Assembly: GCA_018660405.1 (NCBI GenBank)
Contig: JABJKL010000260.1
Span: 1-23,524, forward strand
Source: Pseudomonadota bacterium
GTDB taxonomy: Bacteria > Pseudomonadota > Gammaproteobacteria > Arenicellales > Arenicellaceae
Reading direction: 5' to 3'
DNA: 23,524 nt
Shown here piece after piece: positions 16,331-23,370 of the stretch. Made by a program: the position numbers and the translations under genes. The notes below the pieces were generated by a model. It saw only the letters and a program-made list of their open reading frames with translations, was not told the origin of the DNA and did not search any database. Every line of letters starts with the position of its first letter. Position 1 is the first letter of the stretch.

Positions 16331-16849
16331 TTAACTGACCTCTTTCAAATGCTGACTATTGAGATAAATCTGCGTTGCGGGTGCCAAGCCAATACTCTCG
16401 TCGACAACTTCGCCAAATGATTTAAGCAACAGTGCAGTGTAAGCGGAGTGATGAATCGTGTGGTTCATTAGATAGACCAGTTCACGCTTTAAAGAACTGG
16501 AAACTGTTTGTGGTTGCTGTAAAACAGCAGAAACCTCAGTTTTTATATTGAGTGCCTTATCGGTCTTGGCATGTTTTAAAAGCCAGTCGATAATGCTTTT
16601 CGTGTGTGTTGTCGCCAGCCTTGCATCGGTTTCGATCACACAATCACGGTGCCGTTGGTCATAATCTATTTTACCTTTGGCCAAGCCGGTTTTTAGCGCG
16701 TCAAAATGATCCAGTACGTGTCGCACGTGTCGGCCAATGGTTGAACCACCGGTTGGCGGTGTCTTGTGGTAGCTTGTGCCCGAGGCGATCCTGATCAGTT
16801 CTATGATTTTCTGCAGGGCTTCTACATTGGCATTTACAATTACTTGCAT
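16331..16849 (-). CDS. DinB-fold (YfiT/DinB superfamily) protein
   Basis: Probable four-helix-bundle metal-binding protein of the DinB superfamily; members include thiol-dependent transferases and many uncharacterised proteins. From the longer start it has 176 residues. The likely metal triad is a His from HVRHVLDH (H45/H48/H52) together with H134 and H138 from NHTIHH, the family pattern. No signal peptide or membrane segment is seen, so it is likely cytosolic. An upstream in-frame ATG at 16861 exists, but GGAG at 16856-16859 is correctly spaced only for the ATG at 16849, so I use that start. It overlaps the end of the acyltransferase gene by 10 bp and its stop touches the YHS start, indicating one operon. 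The substrate is unknown. Confidence 0.8.
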   Translation of the reverse strand: MQVIVNANVEALQKIIELIRIASGTSYHKTPPTGGSTIGRHVRHVLDHFDALKTGLAKGKIDYDQRHRDCVIETDARLATTHTKSIIDWLLKHAKTDKALNIKTEVSAVLQQPQTVSSSLKRELVYLMNHTIHHSAYTALLLKSFGEVVDESIGLAPATQIYLNSQHLKEVS

Positions 16850-18594
16850 GTGTCTCTCCATTTAGACATAAATAATTTTGCATTTTCTTTCCCCATGTAT
16901 CGGGTCAAATAGCGCTCTGGCACTTTGCGCATATCGACCAGAATCAAACCATCCAGGGAATCGTTAAAAACGGTATTCACCGAAAAACAGACAAACTTGC
17001 CATTCAATGACAGGTAGTGTCGAATCAAAATTGGCAGAGTTTTGCCGGGGTCGCAACGCCCCACCAGTTTGTTCAGGACGGCCACTTTATTGAGGGCTCC
17101 GAGCATCTCGTTGGTCCAAATTCTGCCGCCGACTTTAAGCGGAGTGACTGGCTCAACGTCTTCAAGGAACTTTTCGTCAGCGCGGTGCGATTCCAGCATA
17201 CTTTCAGAGATGAGAGCACGCGCCATATCCGAGTGGTCGCGCGAAATGCTCACTGCTCCAAAGAGCGTGTGGTACTTTGGGTGCTTGGCAACGTATCGAC
17301 CAATACCGCGCCATAGCAGATCGAGCACCGCAGGGTGGCGTTGATAGTCCGGATGAACGAAGGATCGACCCACCTCAATAGCAGCGCCTATGCGATCCAA
17401 ATAGGTTTGGTCAAAACGATAGAGCGTTCGTCCGTATAAACCGTCAATGCCATGTTCAGCGACGATTTTGTCAGTATGACCAATTCGATAACCACCCGCG
17501 ACAACTTGACGTTCTTTGTCCCAGACAAGTAAATGCATGTAGTGTGGATCAAACTGATCGATATCAACCGCATTGCCGGTGCCTTCGCCAGCCGCGCGAA
17601 AAGTGGTCTCCCGAGCGATACCAATTTGCTCCATGACCGAGCCTAAAGCATCAAATGGGGCGCAATATATTTCAAACTGCTTGCTATCAGTAAGCTTGAA
17701 TTCTGCCAGATGCCCGATGTCACCCAGAAGCTCAACAGTTGGGCGGGCGATGCTGGCGTTCTCGGCTTTTCGCAACGCGCTAGTGGTGTCACTATCGACA
17801 TTGAGCAGATCGGTGCTCATGCGCAGGTAATGGGTTACGGATTCACAATCGGTAAGTTGTTGGATTTCGGTTGGAGTTACCGGTTCACCAATCTTTAGGC
17901 CAATCCGCGACCCCTGCTTGTTAGATAATTCTCGTGCCAGCATCAACGTGCGTAATCGAGGGTGAATTAGGCCAAGTGTATAAAATAAGCGACTGTTCTT
18001 GCCTTTCACATAGATGGGCACGCTGACCGCGCTGGTTTTTTTAGCCAATTGACCCACCAGTCGATCCCAGGGTCGATCTTCAATTCGGCGACTTTTTATA
18101 TTGATGGCGGAGACTTGCCCTGCTGGGAATATCAATAACATGCCATCATTGCGTAAATGCTTCATAGCTTTGCGCATACTGCCTACGTTTTTATATGCGG
18201 CTTTCGGCGAGAGCACATCGACCCCAATAAAAATATCGCTAAGTTCCGGAATGCGGGTGAGTAACTCGTTGGTGAGTACTTGAACGTCGGGGCGAACTTT
18301 CAACAGCAATTGTGCGATGGCGACACCCTCCAATCCACCCAAGGGGTGATTGGCAACCACCAGCACCGGGCCGGTTTTTGGTATTCGAGCCAATAGATCC
18401 GATGATTCCACCTCCACGTTAATGCCTAATGCTTGCAAGGTATAGTCGAGGAAGGAGCCCGCGCCATTCGCACTTGGCCGTGCTGCATAGTGTTTGGCTA
18501 ACGAGGATAATCCGAGTAAAGCGCCGCCCAGACTCGCGAACCAGCGATTCTTGAGCGGAAGCTCAAAGGGGTTAAATACGGTCCCGGTGGTCAT
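16840..18594 (-). CDS. Bifunctional acyltransferase, ornithine-lipid OlsF type (PlsC-like plus GNAT-like)
   Basis: Two-domain protein of about 584 residues (numbering here from the GTG at 18612). The N-terminal half (about 20-265) is a lysophospholipid/glycerolipid acyltransferase domain with the catalytic VVANHPLGGLEG (H89, acid at E95) and FPAGQVS (162-168). The C-terminal half (about 305-500) is an OlsB-type GNAT N-acyltransferase with IARETTFRAAGEGTGN, LLVWDKERQVVAGGYRIG, EVGRSFVHPDYQ and a GAVSIS strand. This architecture is known from OlsF of Serratia and Flavobacterium, which makes ornithine lipids by N-acylating ornithine and then O-acylating the product. The acceptor here is not shown by sequence. 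GTG at 18612 is an alternative start; neither start has a good ribosome-binding site. Confidence 0.85.
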   Translation of the reverse strand: MTTGTVFNPFELPLKNRWFASLGGALLGLSSLAKHYAARPSANGAGSFLDYTLQALGINVEVESSDLLARIPKTGPVLVVANHPLGGLEGVAIAQLLLKVRPDVQVLTNELLTRIPELSDIFIGVDVLSPKAAYKNVGSMRKAMKHLRNDGMLLIFPAGQVSAINIKSRRIEDRPWDRLVGQLAKKTSAVSVPIYVKGKNSRLFYTLGLIHPRLRTLMLARELSNKQGSRIGLKIGEPVTPTEIQQLTDCESVTHYLRMSTDLLNVDSDTTSALRKAENASIARPTVELLGDIGHLAEFKLTDSKQFEIYCAPFDALGSVMEQIGIARETTFRAAGEGTGNAVDIDQFDPHYMHLLVWDKERQVVAGGYRIGHTDKIVAEHGIDGLYGRTLYRFDQTYLDRIGAAIEVGRSFVHPDYQRHPAVLDLLWRGIGRYVAKHPKYHTLFGAVSISRDHSDMARALISESMLESHRADEKFLEDVEPVTPLKVGGRIWTNEMLGALNKVAVLNKLVGRCDPGKTLPILIRHYLSLNGKFVCFSVNTVFNDSLDGLILVDMRKVPERYLTRYMGKENAKLFMSKWRDTCK

Positions 18595-18614
18595 TTTAGA
18601 GGTAAGAAACACAT

Positions 18615-18662
18615 AGTGTCGTAAATAGTGTCGTAAATAGGGGCTTAAATTGTGGTTTAAGT
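18615..18662. repeat. 12-bp tandem repeats between ATP-grasp and acyltransferase genes
   Basis: Two identical copies of AGTGTCGTAAAT (18615-18626, 18627-18638) are followed by AGGGGCTTAAAT and TGTGGTTTAAGT. They occupy almost the whole gap and form the leader of the acyltransferase gene, just before the GTG codon at 18612. Confidence 0.85.
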
Positions 18663-18677
18663 TGAAGGAGCACTAGT
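18658..18677 (+). repeat. Solo end of inverted-repeat family A
   Basis: These 20 bp match the right end of the element at 4107-4300 (positions 4284-4303) with one mismatch, and the last 16 bp (TTGAAGGAGCACTAGT) are identical. No partner end is visible nearby. The segment spans the TAG stop of the ATP-grasp gene (18673-18675). Confidence 0.6.
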
Positions 18678-19932
18678 CAGTTTGGGGGTACTGCGTGGAG
18701 AGGTTCTTTTCGTGCAACCATGCGCTGAGCAAGCTACGAATACCGGGTGGTTTATGGCCGCGAGTTCGATTTGCGGCGCCTATTTTGAATAAAATTCGGT
18801 ATTGCCAGATTAAAGATTTCCAGGCTTCACTGAGGTTTGTGTCTTTATCCCATATATGCAGAGCTTCGGAACTTGCCCCATTAACCTCAATAATGGTTAT
18901 GTCTTCACCCCGTATGAGCTGGTCGATGCCTTTGAACTTAATATCCAGGCGGCCGTAATAAAACTCTGGGAACCCACTCATTATCTCATCGATCTTTTGT
19001 GAAAGTGCATCGGTAATGTATATCCGACCATCGGTGAATACAGCGCCGCGGCAATGGCTGGCGGCGAACACGAGTCGAAATGGCTCATCCCTGGGGATTA
19101 TCTGGTCCATCAAACTCTTATGTCTATTTTCATACAAGTGCGTAACGCGTCCGGCGCGTGGGTCGGCTTTGATCAATTCGCTTAAAGTTTTCTCGCCGTC
19201 GCCCAACACATACGGTGTGTATTTAAGTGCGATGGAGGTAATGCGGCCCGTGTTTTCATCTGGGAGTTTGACGTAGAAAATGCCCGCTTCGGGTTCCCAA
19301 TCCGCCAGCCGCTGAAGCATGAACACACCGCCAATCGAGTAATGACGCAGATAGTTTGTTACGTCATTTTTATCGTTTAATAAATTAACCCCGGCGCCGC
19401 GACAACCCATGTCCGGTTTACCGACGATGGGCAATTTGAGTCCAGATTCGGCCAATCGCGACATGATGAGATCAACTTGTTGGTCCAGAGGGTGGTCGGT
19501 AACGGTATAGGTGATCCACGGAAGTATGTATTTTTGGGAGTGCTCGTCGCCTTGGATGAGAACATCATTTTTTGAAAAGCCAACCATGCCGGAGTTAGGA
19601 ATGCGCGGATTGGCTATTAGCGGAAGCGATAATGAAAGGTGCCGAAGTGATAGAATGAGCCAACTAAATACCACGGGCATATACATAAGCCACGTGGGCC
19701 AAAACTCAAAAAATGAAACTGCGGAATCAGTTTCTTTCAATGATGGCATACCCGGGCTAACGTAAGCTTCGCTTGTCACAGCGGTGTTTGATTGACCAGT
19801 GATCATGGAAAGATATGGATTATCTGTATGGTGCTCTGAATATCCCGATAAATATCTTATCAAGTTCTTCGATTTGGAATACTCTCGGGTGATGTCCGAT
19901 CTGAAGTAATAGTGTTTGGCTAGATGTGACAA
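18673..19932 (-). CDS. Membrane-anchored ATP-grasp ligase-like protein
   Basis: Up to 419 residues. A hydrophobic segment (about 80-98) after FFEFWPTW is followed by PLIANPRIPNSGMVGFSKND, then an ATP-grasp domain (about 150-365): nucleotide-binding GKPDMGCRGAGV (K172), VLGDGEKTLSELI (242-254, like the cyanophycin synthetase/RimK type), YYGRLDIKF (325-333) and the metal-binding IIEVNGASSE (E349, N351). Such enzymes join a carboxylate to an amine through an acyl-phosphate; the substrate cannot be read from sequence. The start is uncertain: TTG at 19932 is the longest reading, ATG at 19806 and ATG at 19749 are alternatives, none with a Shine-Dalgarno sequence, and recognisable similarity begins only near residue 74. 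It is the first gene of the group with the acyltransferase. Confidence 0.75.
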   Translation of the reverse strand: MSHLAKHYYFRSDITREYSKSKNLIRYLSGYSEHHTDNPYLSMITGQSNTAVTSEAYVSPGMPSLKETDSAVSFFEFWPTWLMYMPVVFSWLILSLRHLSLSLPLIANPRIPNSGMVGFSKNDVLIQGDEHSQKYILPWITYTVTDHPLDQQVDLIMSRLAESGLKLPIVGKPDMGCRGAGVNLLNDKNDVTNYLRHYSIGGVFMLQRLADWEPEAGIFYVKLPDENTGRITSIALKYTPYVLGDGEKTLSELIKADPRAGRVTHLYENRHKSLMDQIIPRDEPFRLVFAASHCRGAVFTDGRIYITDALSQKIDEIMSGFPEFYYGRLDIKFKGIDQLIRGEDITIIEVNGASSEALHIWDKDTNLSEAWKSLIWQYRILFKIGAANRTRGHKPPGIRSLLSAWLHEKNLSTQYPQTD

Positions 19933-19960
19933 TAGTATTGAGTAGTATTGTGAATAGTAT
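19931..19960. repeat. Short AT-rich repeats upstream of the ATP-grasp gene
   Basis: AGTATTG occurs three times with a spacing of 10-12 bp (AATAGTATTG at 19931-19940, TAGTATTG at 19943-19950, and again from 19953). This is in the divergent gap and abuts the furthest possible start codon. Confidence 0.6.
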
Positions 19961-20099
19961 TGTAATGTTAACGACGAGAGATCAATAAAGTATTACCGTC
20001 TGGTATTCTCTGAAAAGACCCGTATTAAGCGAATATTCTTGCCAACAATTTGTGTCACAACAGGTCGCTTATTATTGATCAATCTAGCGAGAGTCTGAA

Positions 20100-20996
20100 A
20101 TGAAGCCTGATTTTAACGTTTCACGAACATCAATAGCTTCTTTGATTATAGTGCTGCTCTCTGGGTGTTTAGCACCACCAGAGATAGAGGAACATAGAGC
20201 GTTTATTGCATCAGAGGTGGTTAATAGTCCGGCTATTCAGGGCGGATTGATAGCACAAGAGAATTTTGAGCTCTATTATCGAGCGACCGGTTCGGCGGAA
20301 ATGGCAGTCGCCGTGTGGGTGCATGGGACTCCTGGTGGTTGGGCCAGTGGCGGGCGTTTGTTGGTGAATGAGGAATTTACTCGCCAGGTGCTATTTGCCA
20401 GCATTGATCGTCCCGGATGGGGTCGTTCCCAGTTTATTGATGCCCCCCAATTGGTTACCAGTTATGCCGAACAAGCCAAACTTATCGTGCCTTTATTGAA
20501 AAAACTAAAGGCCGATAATCCGGGCAAACCGCTAATTCTTGTAGGCCATTCTCTCGGTGGTTCTATTATCCCTGTGATCGCGGCAGATTTTCCGGAGTTG
20601 GTTAACGGTTTATTGATCGTATCTGCAGGGCTTGATCCTGAACTTACCCTGCCACGATGGTATAACCGTGTTGCCAGGAATCGTCTAATTAATGGGGCGA
20701 TCGGAGAAAGAATGCAGGCTGCAAATGTAGAGATGTACTCGCTTGCCCCAGAACTTGAGAAATTGAGCCGCCGGTGGACGGAGTTAAAAATGCCCATAAT
20801 CGTGGTGCAAGGTGATGAAGATGAATTAGTGAACCCTGCGAATGCTGATTACGCCGAGCGAGTATTAAATCCTGAATATTCCAGAATTGTTCGCTTGCCA
20901 AACCAGGGGCATTTTACCCATGTAGAGCGTACTGATCTGATCGCTACCTGCATTCTTGCGATTGCTAATCAACAGCTAGATCGGTGTGTTGAATAA
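20100..20996 (+). CDS. Alpha/beta-hydrolase lipoprotein
   Basis: 298 residues. A lipobox LLSGC places lipidation at Cys23; the residues after it (Leu, Ala) do not include the inner-membrane retention Asp, so the outer membrane is likely. The hydrolase fold shows the oxyanion segment VWVHGTPGG (H75-G76), DRPGWGRS, the nucleophile elbow VGHSLGG (S151), an acid in VQGDEDELV (D239 or D241) and the catalytic His in NQGHFTH (H271). All catalytic elements are present, so it should be an active esterase, lipase or peptidase-like hydrolase; the substrate is unknown. It is divergent from the ATP-grasp group. Two perfect palindromes lie upstream, TTGTGTCACAA (20050-20060) and ATTGATCAAT (20074-20083), possibly operators. 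Confidence 0.88.
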   Translation: MKPDFNVSRTSIASLIIVLLSGCLAPPEIEEHRAFIASEVVNSPAIQGGLIAQENFELYYRATGSAEMAVAVWVHGTPGGWASGGRLLVNEEFTRQVLFASIDRPGWGRSQFIDAPQLVTSYAEQAKLIVPLLKKLKADNPGKPLILVGHSLGGSIIPVIAADFPELVNGLLIVSAGLDPELTLPRWYNRVARNRLINGAIGERMQAANVEMYSLAPELEKLSRRWTELKMPIIVVQGDEDELVNPANADYAERVLNPEYSRIVRLPNQGHFTHVERTDLIATCILAIANQQLDRCVE

Positions 20997-21000
20997 GATC

Positions 21001-21135
21001 TTATGAATTTATAGTGGCTGTTGATATAGCCGCCAAATCAGCGGTCCAGCCAAGCGTGGCGGCTACCGCGATAAGTAATGCGACGATCCAATGAAAGCCT
21101 TTTGCTGTTTTATTCCACTGTGATTCGCCATACAT
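21001..21135 (-). CDS. Small membrane protein, 44 residues
   Basis: Reads from ATG at 21135, preceded by GAGGG at 21143-21147 with a 7-nt spacer, one of the best ribosome-binding sites in the window. One predicted membrane helix (about residues 14-30, FHWIVALLIAVAATLGW) follows a polar start and ends with TADLAAISTATINS. The KGFHWIVALLIA segment resembles the first helix of cytochrome b561-type proteins, where the His binds haem, so it may be a truncated remnant, or a genuine small protein. A longer reading from TTG at 21183 is less likely. It converges on the hydrolase gene with 4 nt between them. Function unknown. Confidence 0.5.
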   Translation of the reverse strand: MYGESQWNKTAKGFHWIVALLIAVAATLGWTADLAAISTATINS

Positions 21136-21258
21136 AAAGTTTCCCTCAGACCTATATGTCAACAGTATCGATCCAGCGGTCAAGACGTGTCAATTCCTTA
21201 AGGGTTTTGTGCTAGCTAAGTTAGTTCAGGCCACCATGCCAAATTCGTTGGCGGGCGA

Positions 21259-21267
21259 TGGTATAGT
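21259..21267 (+). promoter_or_regulatory. Candidate extended -10 promoter for coaX
   Basis: TGGTATAGT fits an extended -10 element (TGnTATAGT) 37 nt before the coaX ATG. No good -35 is visible. Confidence 0.3.
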
Positions 21268-21303
21268 CAGTGTTATCTGTCTCACGGTTATTTTATAAGG
21301 TGC

Positions 21304-22041
21304 ATGGATTTACTGATTGATATCGGCAATAGCCGTCTTAAGTGGGCGACGCGTCACAATGGTAAATGGCATTTTGGAGAACCGATCGCCCATAAGGGGG
21401 ATTTTCAATCTTGCGTTGAACCACTATGGGGAGATCTCTCCAGGCCAAATAGAATTGTACTGGCTTGTGTGGCTTCATCAGATGCGCGGCAAGCGATCAT
21501 TGATCGGGCAAAAACGCTATGGCAAAAGAAGGTCCGAATTCTGAGCACTTCAGATCAAGCCCGTGGTATTCGTAGCGATTATTCCAAAGGTGAGTTAGGT
21601 GTGGATCGATGGTTGGCAGTCATTGGCGCGCGCAATTTGCAACAAGGTGATGTGGCGGTGGTCGATTGCGGGTCTGCCGTTAATATTGAATTTCTTGGCG
21701 CGAATAACCAGTACCTCGGAGGCATGATACTGCCGGGGCTTGCGTTGATGTATCAGAGTTTGTCAGATGGCACAGCGACAAAGTTGGGCGAGCTTGTGGG
21801 TTTTGATGGGCAGTTAGGCCAGTCAACGGATACGGCCATCGCTGCGGGTGTGATTTGCGCGATAACGGGTGCTATAGAAAAGGCCATTCAGGTAGCTCAA
21901 GAGCAACATAAGCGAGCATGGCATGTCATAATTACGGGGGGTGATGCGAGCATGCTCGTCCCCCATTTATCGATAGACTATTTATTGGAATCTAATCTGG
22001 TTTTGGTTGGTATGAGCGAGGTATTAAATTGGCAAGGATAG
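21304..22041 (+). CDS. coaX: Type III pantothenate kinase CoaX
   Basis: Phosphorylates pantothenate, the first step of coenzyme A synthesis; cytosolic, needs a monovalent cation and is not inhibited by CoA. The 245-residue ASKHA-fold protein has the phosphate-1 motif LLIDIGNSRLKW (D6), substrate loop GELGVDRW (D101, R102), the second phosphate motif VVDCGSAVNIE (D121) and GGMILPGL (139-146), plus IITGGDA near the end. The usual GTAxT in the second phosphate motif reads GSAVN here, a mild variant. Neighbouring birA, common in relatives, is not present upstream in this window. The ATG follows AAGGTGC in the leader. It overlaps the SPOR gene by 13 bp. Confidence 0.94.
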   Translation: MDLLIDIGNSRLKWATRHNGKWHFGEPIAHKGDFQSCVEPLWGDLSRPNRIVLACVASSDARQAIIDRAKTLWQKKVRILSTSDQARGIRSDYSKGELGVDRWLAVIGARNLQQGDVAVVDCGSAVNIEFLGANNQYLGGMILPGLALMYQSLSDGTATKLGELVGFDGQLGQSTDTAIAAGVICAITGAIEKAIQVAQEQHKRAWHVIITGGDASMLVPHLSIDYLLESNLVLVGMSEVLNWQG

Positions 22042-22772
22042 TAAAGATAGCTCTGGGCTTGGTGGTGCTAAATCTTATGCTGTTTCTTTGGCCAGAAGCG
22101 GATAAACAGACGAGTCCTGCAGACCCCGAAATCAATGCAAGCCAGCTGAAACTATTATCAGAGTTGCAAGCGCCTGAAGATAAGTTTGTGGCTGTTATTG
22201 GGTCAAGTGATCAGGGTTCAGGTGATCAAGGTCCAGAGGGTCAAGACTCAGCGGAATCAGTGAAAGATTCGTCTTGTTATAAAGTGGGTCCGTTTGTGGC
22301 TATTAATGAACTTACCATGGCGCGCGCGCGATTGGACCAGCTGCAGATACCCTTTAGTTTGGGGCAGGTTGGCCCCAGGTCGACGACTGTTATTCGATTG
22401 TTTATGGGGCCATTCGAATCACGCGTGCCGGCCGAGACAGCGCAAGCAGCGCTTAGAGAAAAGGGTCTGATGGACCATTTCTTAAAGCCGGATGGTGATG
22501 CATGGTTATTGTCCATAGGTGTATTTGTCGATCGTGTGCGTGCCGAGCAGCGTTTGGCATTGCTGAATAGACGAGATCCGGATATTAAGTTAAGGGTCGA
22601 ATATGGTGATATTCCGCCAGGTTCATGGGTGATTGTTGAGACTGCGAGTATCACTAAAGGGAATGAGGCGCAGCTTCTTGGTATTCCTTGGCATGAGAGT
22701 GGGGTTGAGCTAAGTGTATCTCCGTGCAACGCCCCGTTGGTTAGTGTGAGCGCCGCTGAACCGACTGATTGA
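22029..22772 (+). CDS. SPOR-domain protein with N-terminal membrane anchor
   Basis: 247 residues from a TTG start that overlaps the end of coaX; GAGGT lies about 9 nt upstream. An N-terminal hydrophobic segment (about 5-21, VKIALGLVVLNLMLFLW) anchors the protein, followed by a Ser/Gly/Gln/Asp linker with short repeats and a region with two SPOR-like units: SCYKVGPFVAINELTMARARL to FMGPFES (about 78-135) and WLLSIGVFVDRVRAEQRLALL (about 158-180 onward). SPOR domains bind denuded peptidoglycan at division sites. A SPOR gene after coaX is common in Pseudomonas-like bacteria; its role there is not established to my knowledge. Confidence 0.8.
   Translation: MARIVKIALGLVVLNLMLFLWPEADKQTSPADPEINASQLKLLSELQAPEDKFVAVIGSSDQGSGDQGPEGQDSAESVKDSSCYKVGPFVAINELTMARARLDQLQIPFSLGQVGPRSTTVIRLFMGPFESRVPAETAQAALREKGLMDHFLKPDGDAWLLSIGVFVDRVRAEQRLALLNRRDPDIKLRVEYGDIPPGSWVIVETASITKGNEAQLLGIPWHESGVELSVSPCNAPLVSVSAAEPTD
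22203..22247 (+). repeat. 15-bp degenerate tandem repeat in the SPOR gene linker
   Basis: Three 15-bp units (22203-22217, 22218-22232, 22233-22247) encode SSDQG, SGDQG and PEGQD-like pentapeptides in the flexible linker. They are clearly related but diverged. Confidence 0.6.
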
Positions 22773-22847
22773 TATGCTGGTTGTGTGGGTGTAGTACATC
22801 GGTTTCTGCCTATATATTGCCGTGTCTGAAGATGTTCGAAATAGGGA

Positions 22848-22876
22848 TTGCGGAAAGCGTGTCATCAACCTACAAT
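22848..22876 (+). promoter_or_regulatory. Promoter of tRNA-Thr
   Basis: TTGCGG (22848-22853), a 17-nt spacer and TACAAT (22871-22876), followed by a GC-rich discriminator (TCGCGCCCC). This discriminator is typical of stable-RNA promoters under stringent control. The tRNA begins 42 nt after the -10. Confidence 0.65.
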
Positions 22877-22918
22877 TCGCGCCCCAAATGGGCATGAACC
22901 TAATACCCACGAAATAAT

Positions 22919-22994
22919 GCCCGCATAGCTCAGTAGGTAGAGCAACTGATTTGTAATCAGTAGGTCGTTGGTTCGATTCCGACTGCGGGCTCCA
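22919..22994 (+). tRNA. tRNA-Thr (anticodon TGT)
   Basis: 76 nt including encoded CCA. Acceptor stem GCCCGCA pairs with TGCGGGC; the D-arm has AGCTCAGTAGGTAGAGC, the anticodon loop is TTTGTAA with anticodon TGT at 22952-22954 on the stem ACTGA/TCAGT, and the T-arm has GGTTCGATTCC. It corresponds to thrU, which in E. coli heads the thrU-tyrU-glyT-thrT-tufB cluster. Confidence 0.97.
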
Positions 22995-23191
22995 TTTTCC
23001 CGGTTTATCTTTTTAATATCGGAGTTAAACCTTGGGTTTTCCGTGTTTTGGTAGAGCTTTATCAACACGGTATTGCGCGTTCACCGAGACGCCAAGCGTT
23101 TGGCCGTCAGGCGAGGCTCGCAGGTGCTGGCGCGTCCTTTAAAAGAGAGACACTACAGCAGATGACGCCTTCTCGTTTAGCCCTGGGAGGG

Positions 23192-23288
23192 GAGGCCCCT
23201 AAAAGCCCCAATCCTGCGTTGCAGCCTTTGTCAAAGACTCGGGCAATAACTGCAGGCTACGCCTTGACTTGAATCTTTTGTGGGCCTC
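23192..23288. mobile_element. MITE-like element, core related to family A, inverted
   Basis: The ends GAGGCCCCTAAAAG (23192-23205) and CTTTTGTGGGCCTC (23275-23288) are inverted repeats matching at 12 of 14 positions. Inside, 23216-23230 and 23260-23274 are reverse complements, each with one mismatch in 15, of the core blocks 4214-4228 and 4153-4167 of the first element, in the same relative order. The outer ends differ from that element. It is 97 bp with no coding sequence. Confidence 0.6.
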
Positions 23289-23322
23289 TTAATCATCATA
23301 TAATATAGGGCACTACACTAGA

Positions 23323-23351
23323 TTGACATGCACTTGAAAACACTAGACAAT
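23323..23351 (+). promoter_or_regulatory. Promoter of tRNA-Tyr
   Basis: A consensus TTGACA (23323-23328), a 17-nt spacer and GACAAT (23346-23351), followed by the GC-rich CCGCGCC discriminator. The tRNA starts 20 nt after the -10, so the 5' leader is very short. Confidence 0.7.
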
Positions 23352-23370
23352 CCGCGCCTTCCCGATACTT

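Larger units (their letters stand above)
22995..23370. other. 376-bp spacer between the two tRNA genes
   Basis: No gene is supported here. It contains a 7-bp hairpin CCGTGTT/AACACGG (23041-23047, 23064-23070), an inverted-repeat element (23192-23288) and the tRNA-Tyr promoter (23323-23351). An open frame at 23048-23272 has no recognisable content and runs into the repeat element. Confidence 0.7.

Noticed and set aside
22277..22729. 150-codon minus-strand frame over the SPOR gene
   Set aside because: The plus frame has a membrane anchor and SPOR motifs and overlaps coaX in an operon-like way; the minus frame has neither.
23041..23070. Possible third tRNA between tRNA-Thr and tRNA-Tyr (GGTAGAGC present)
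   Set aside because: No acceptor stem, T-arm or anticodon stem can be formed around it; only a 7-bp hairpin is present.
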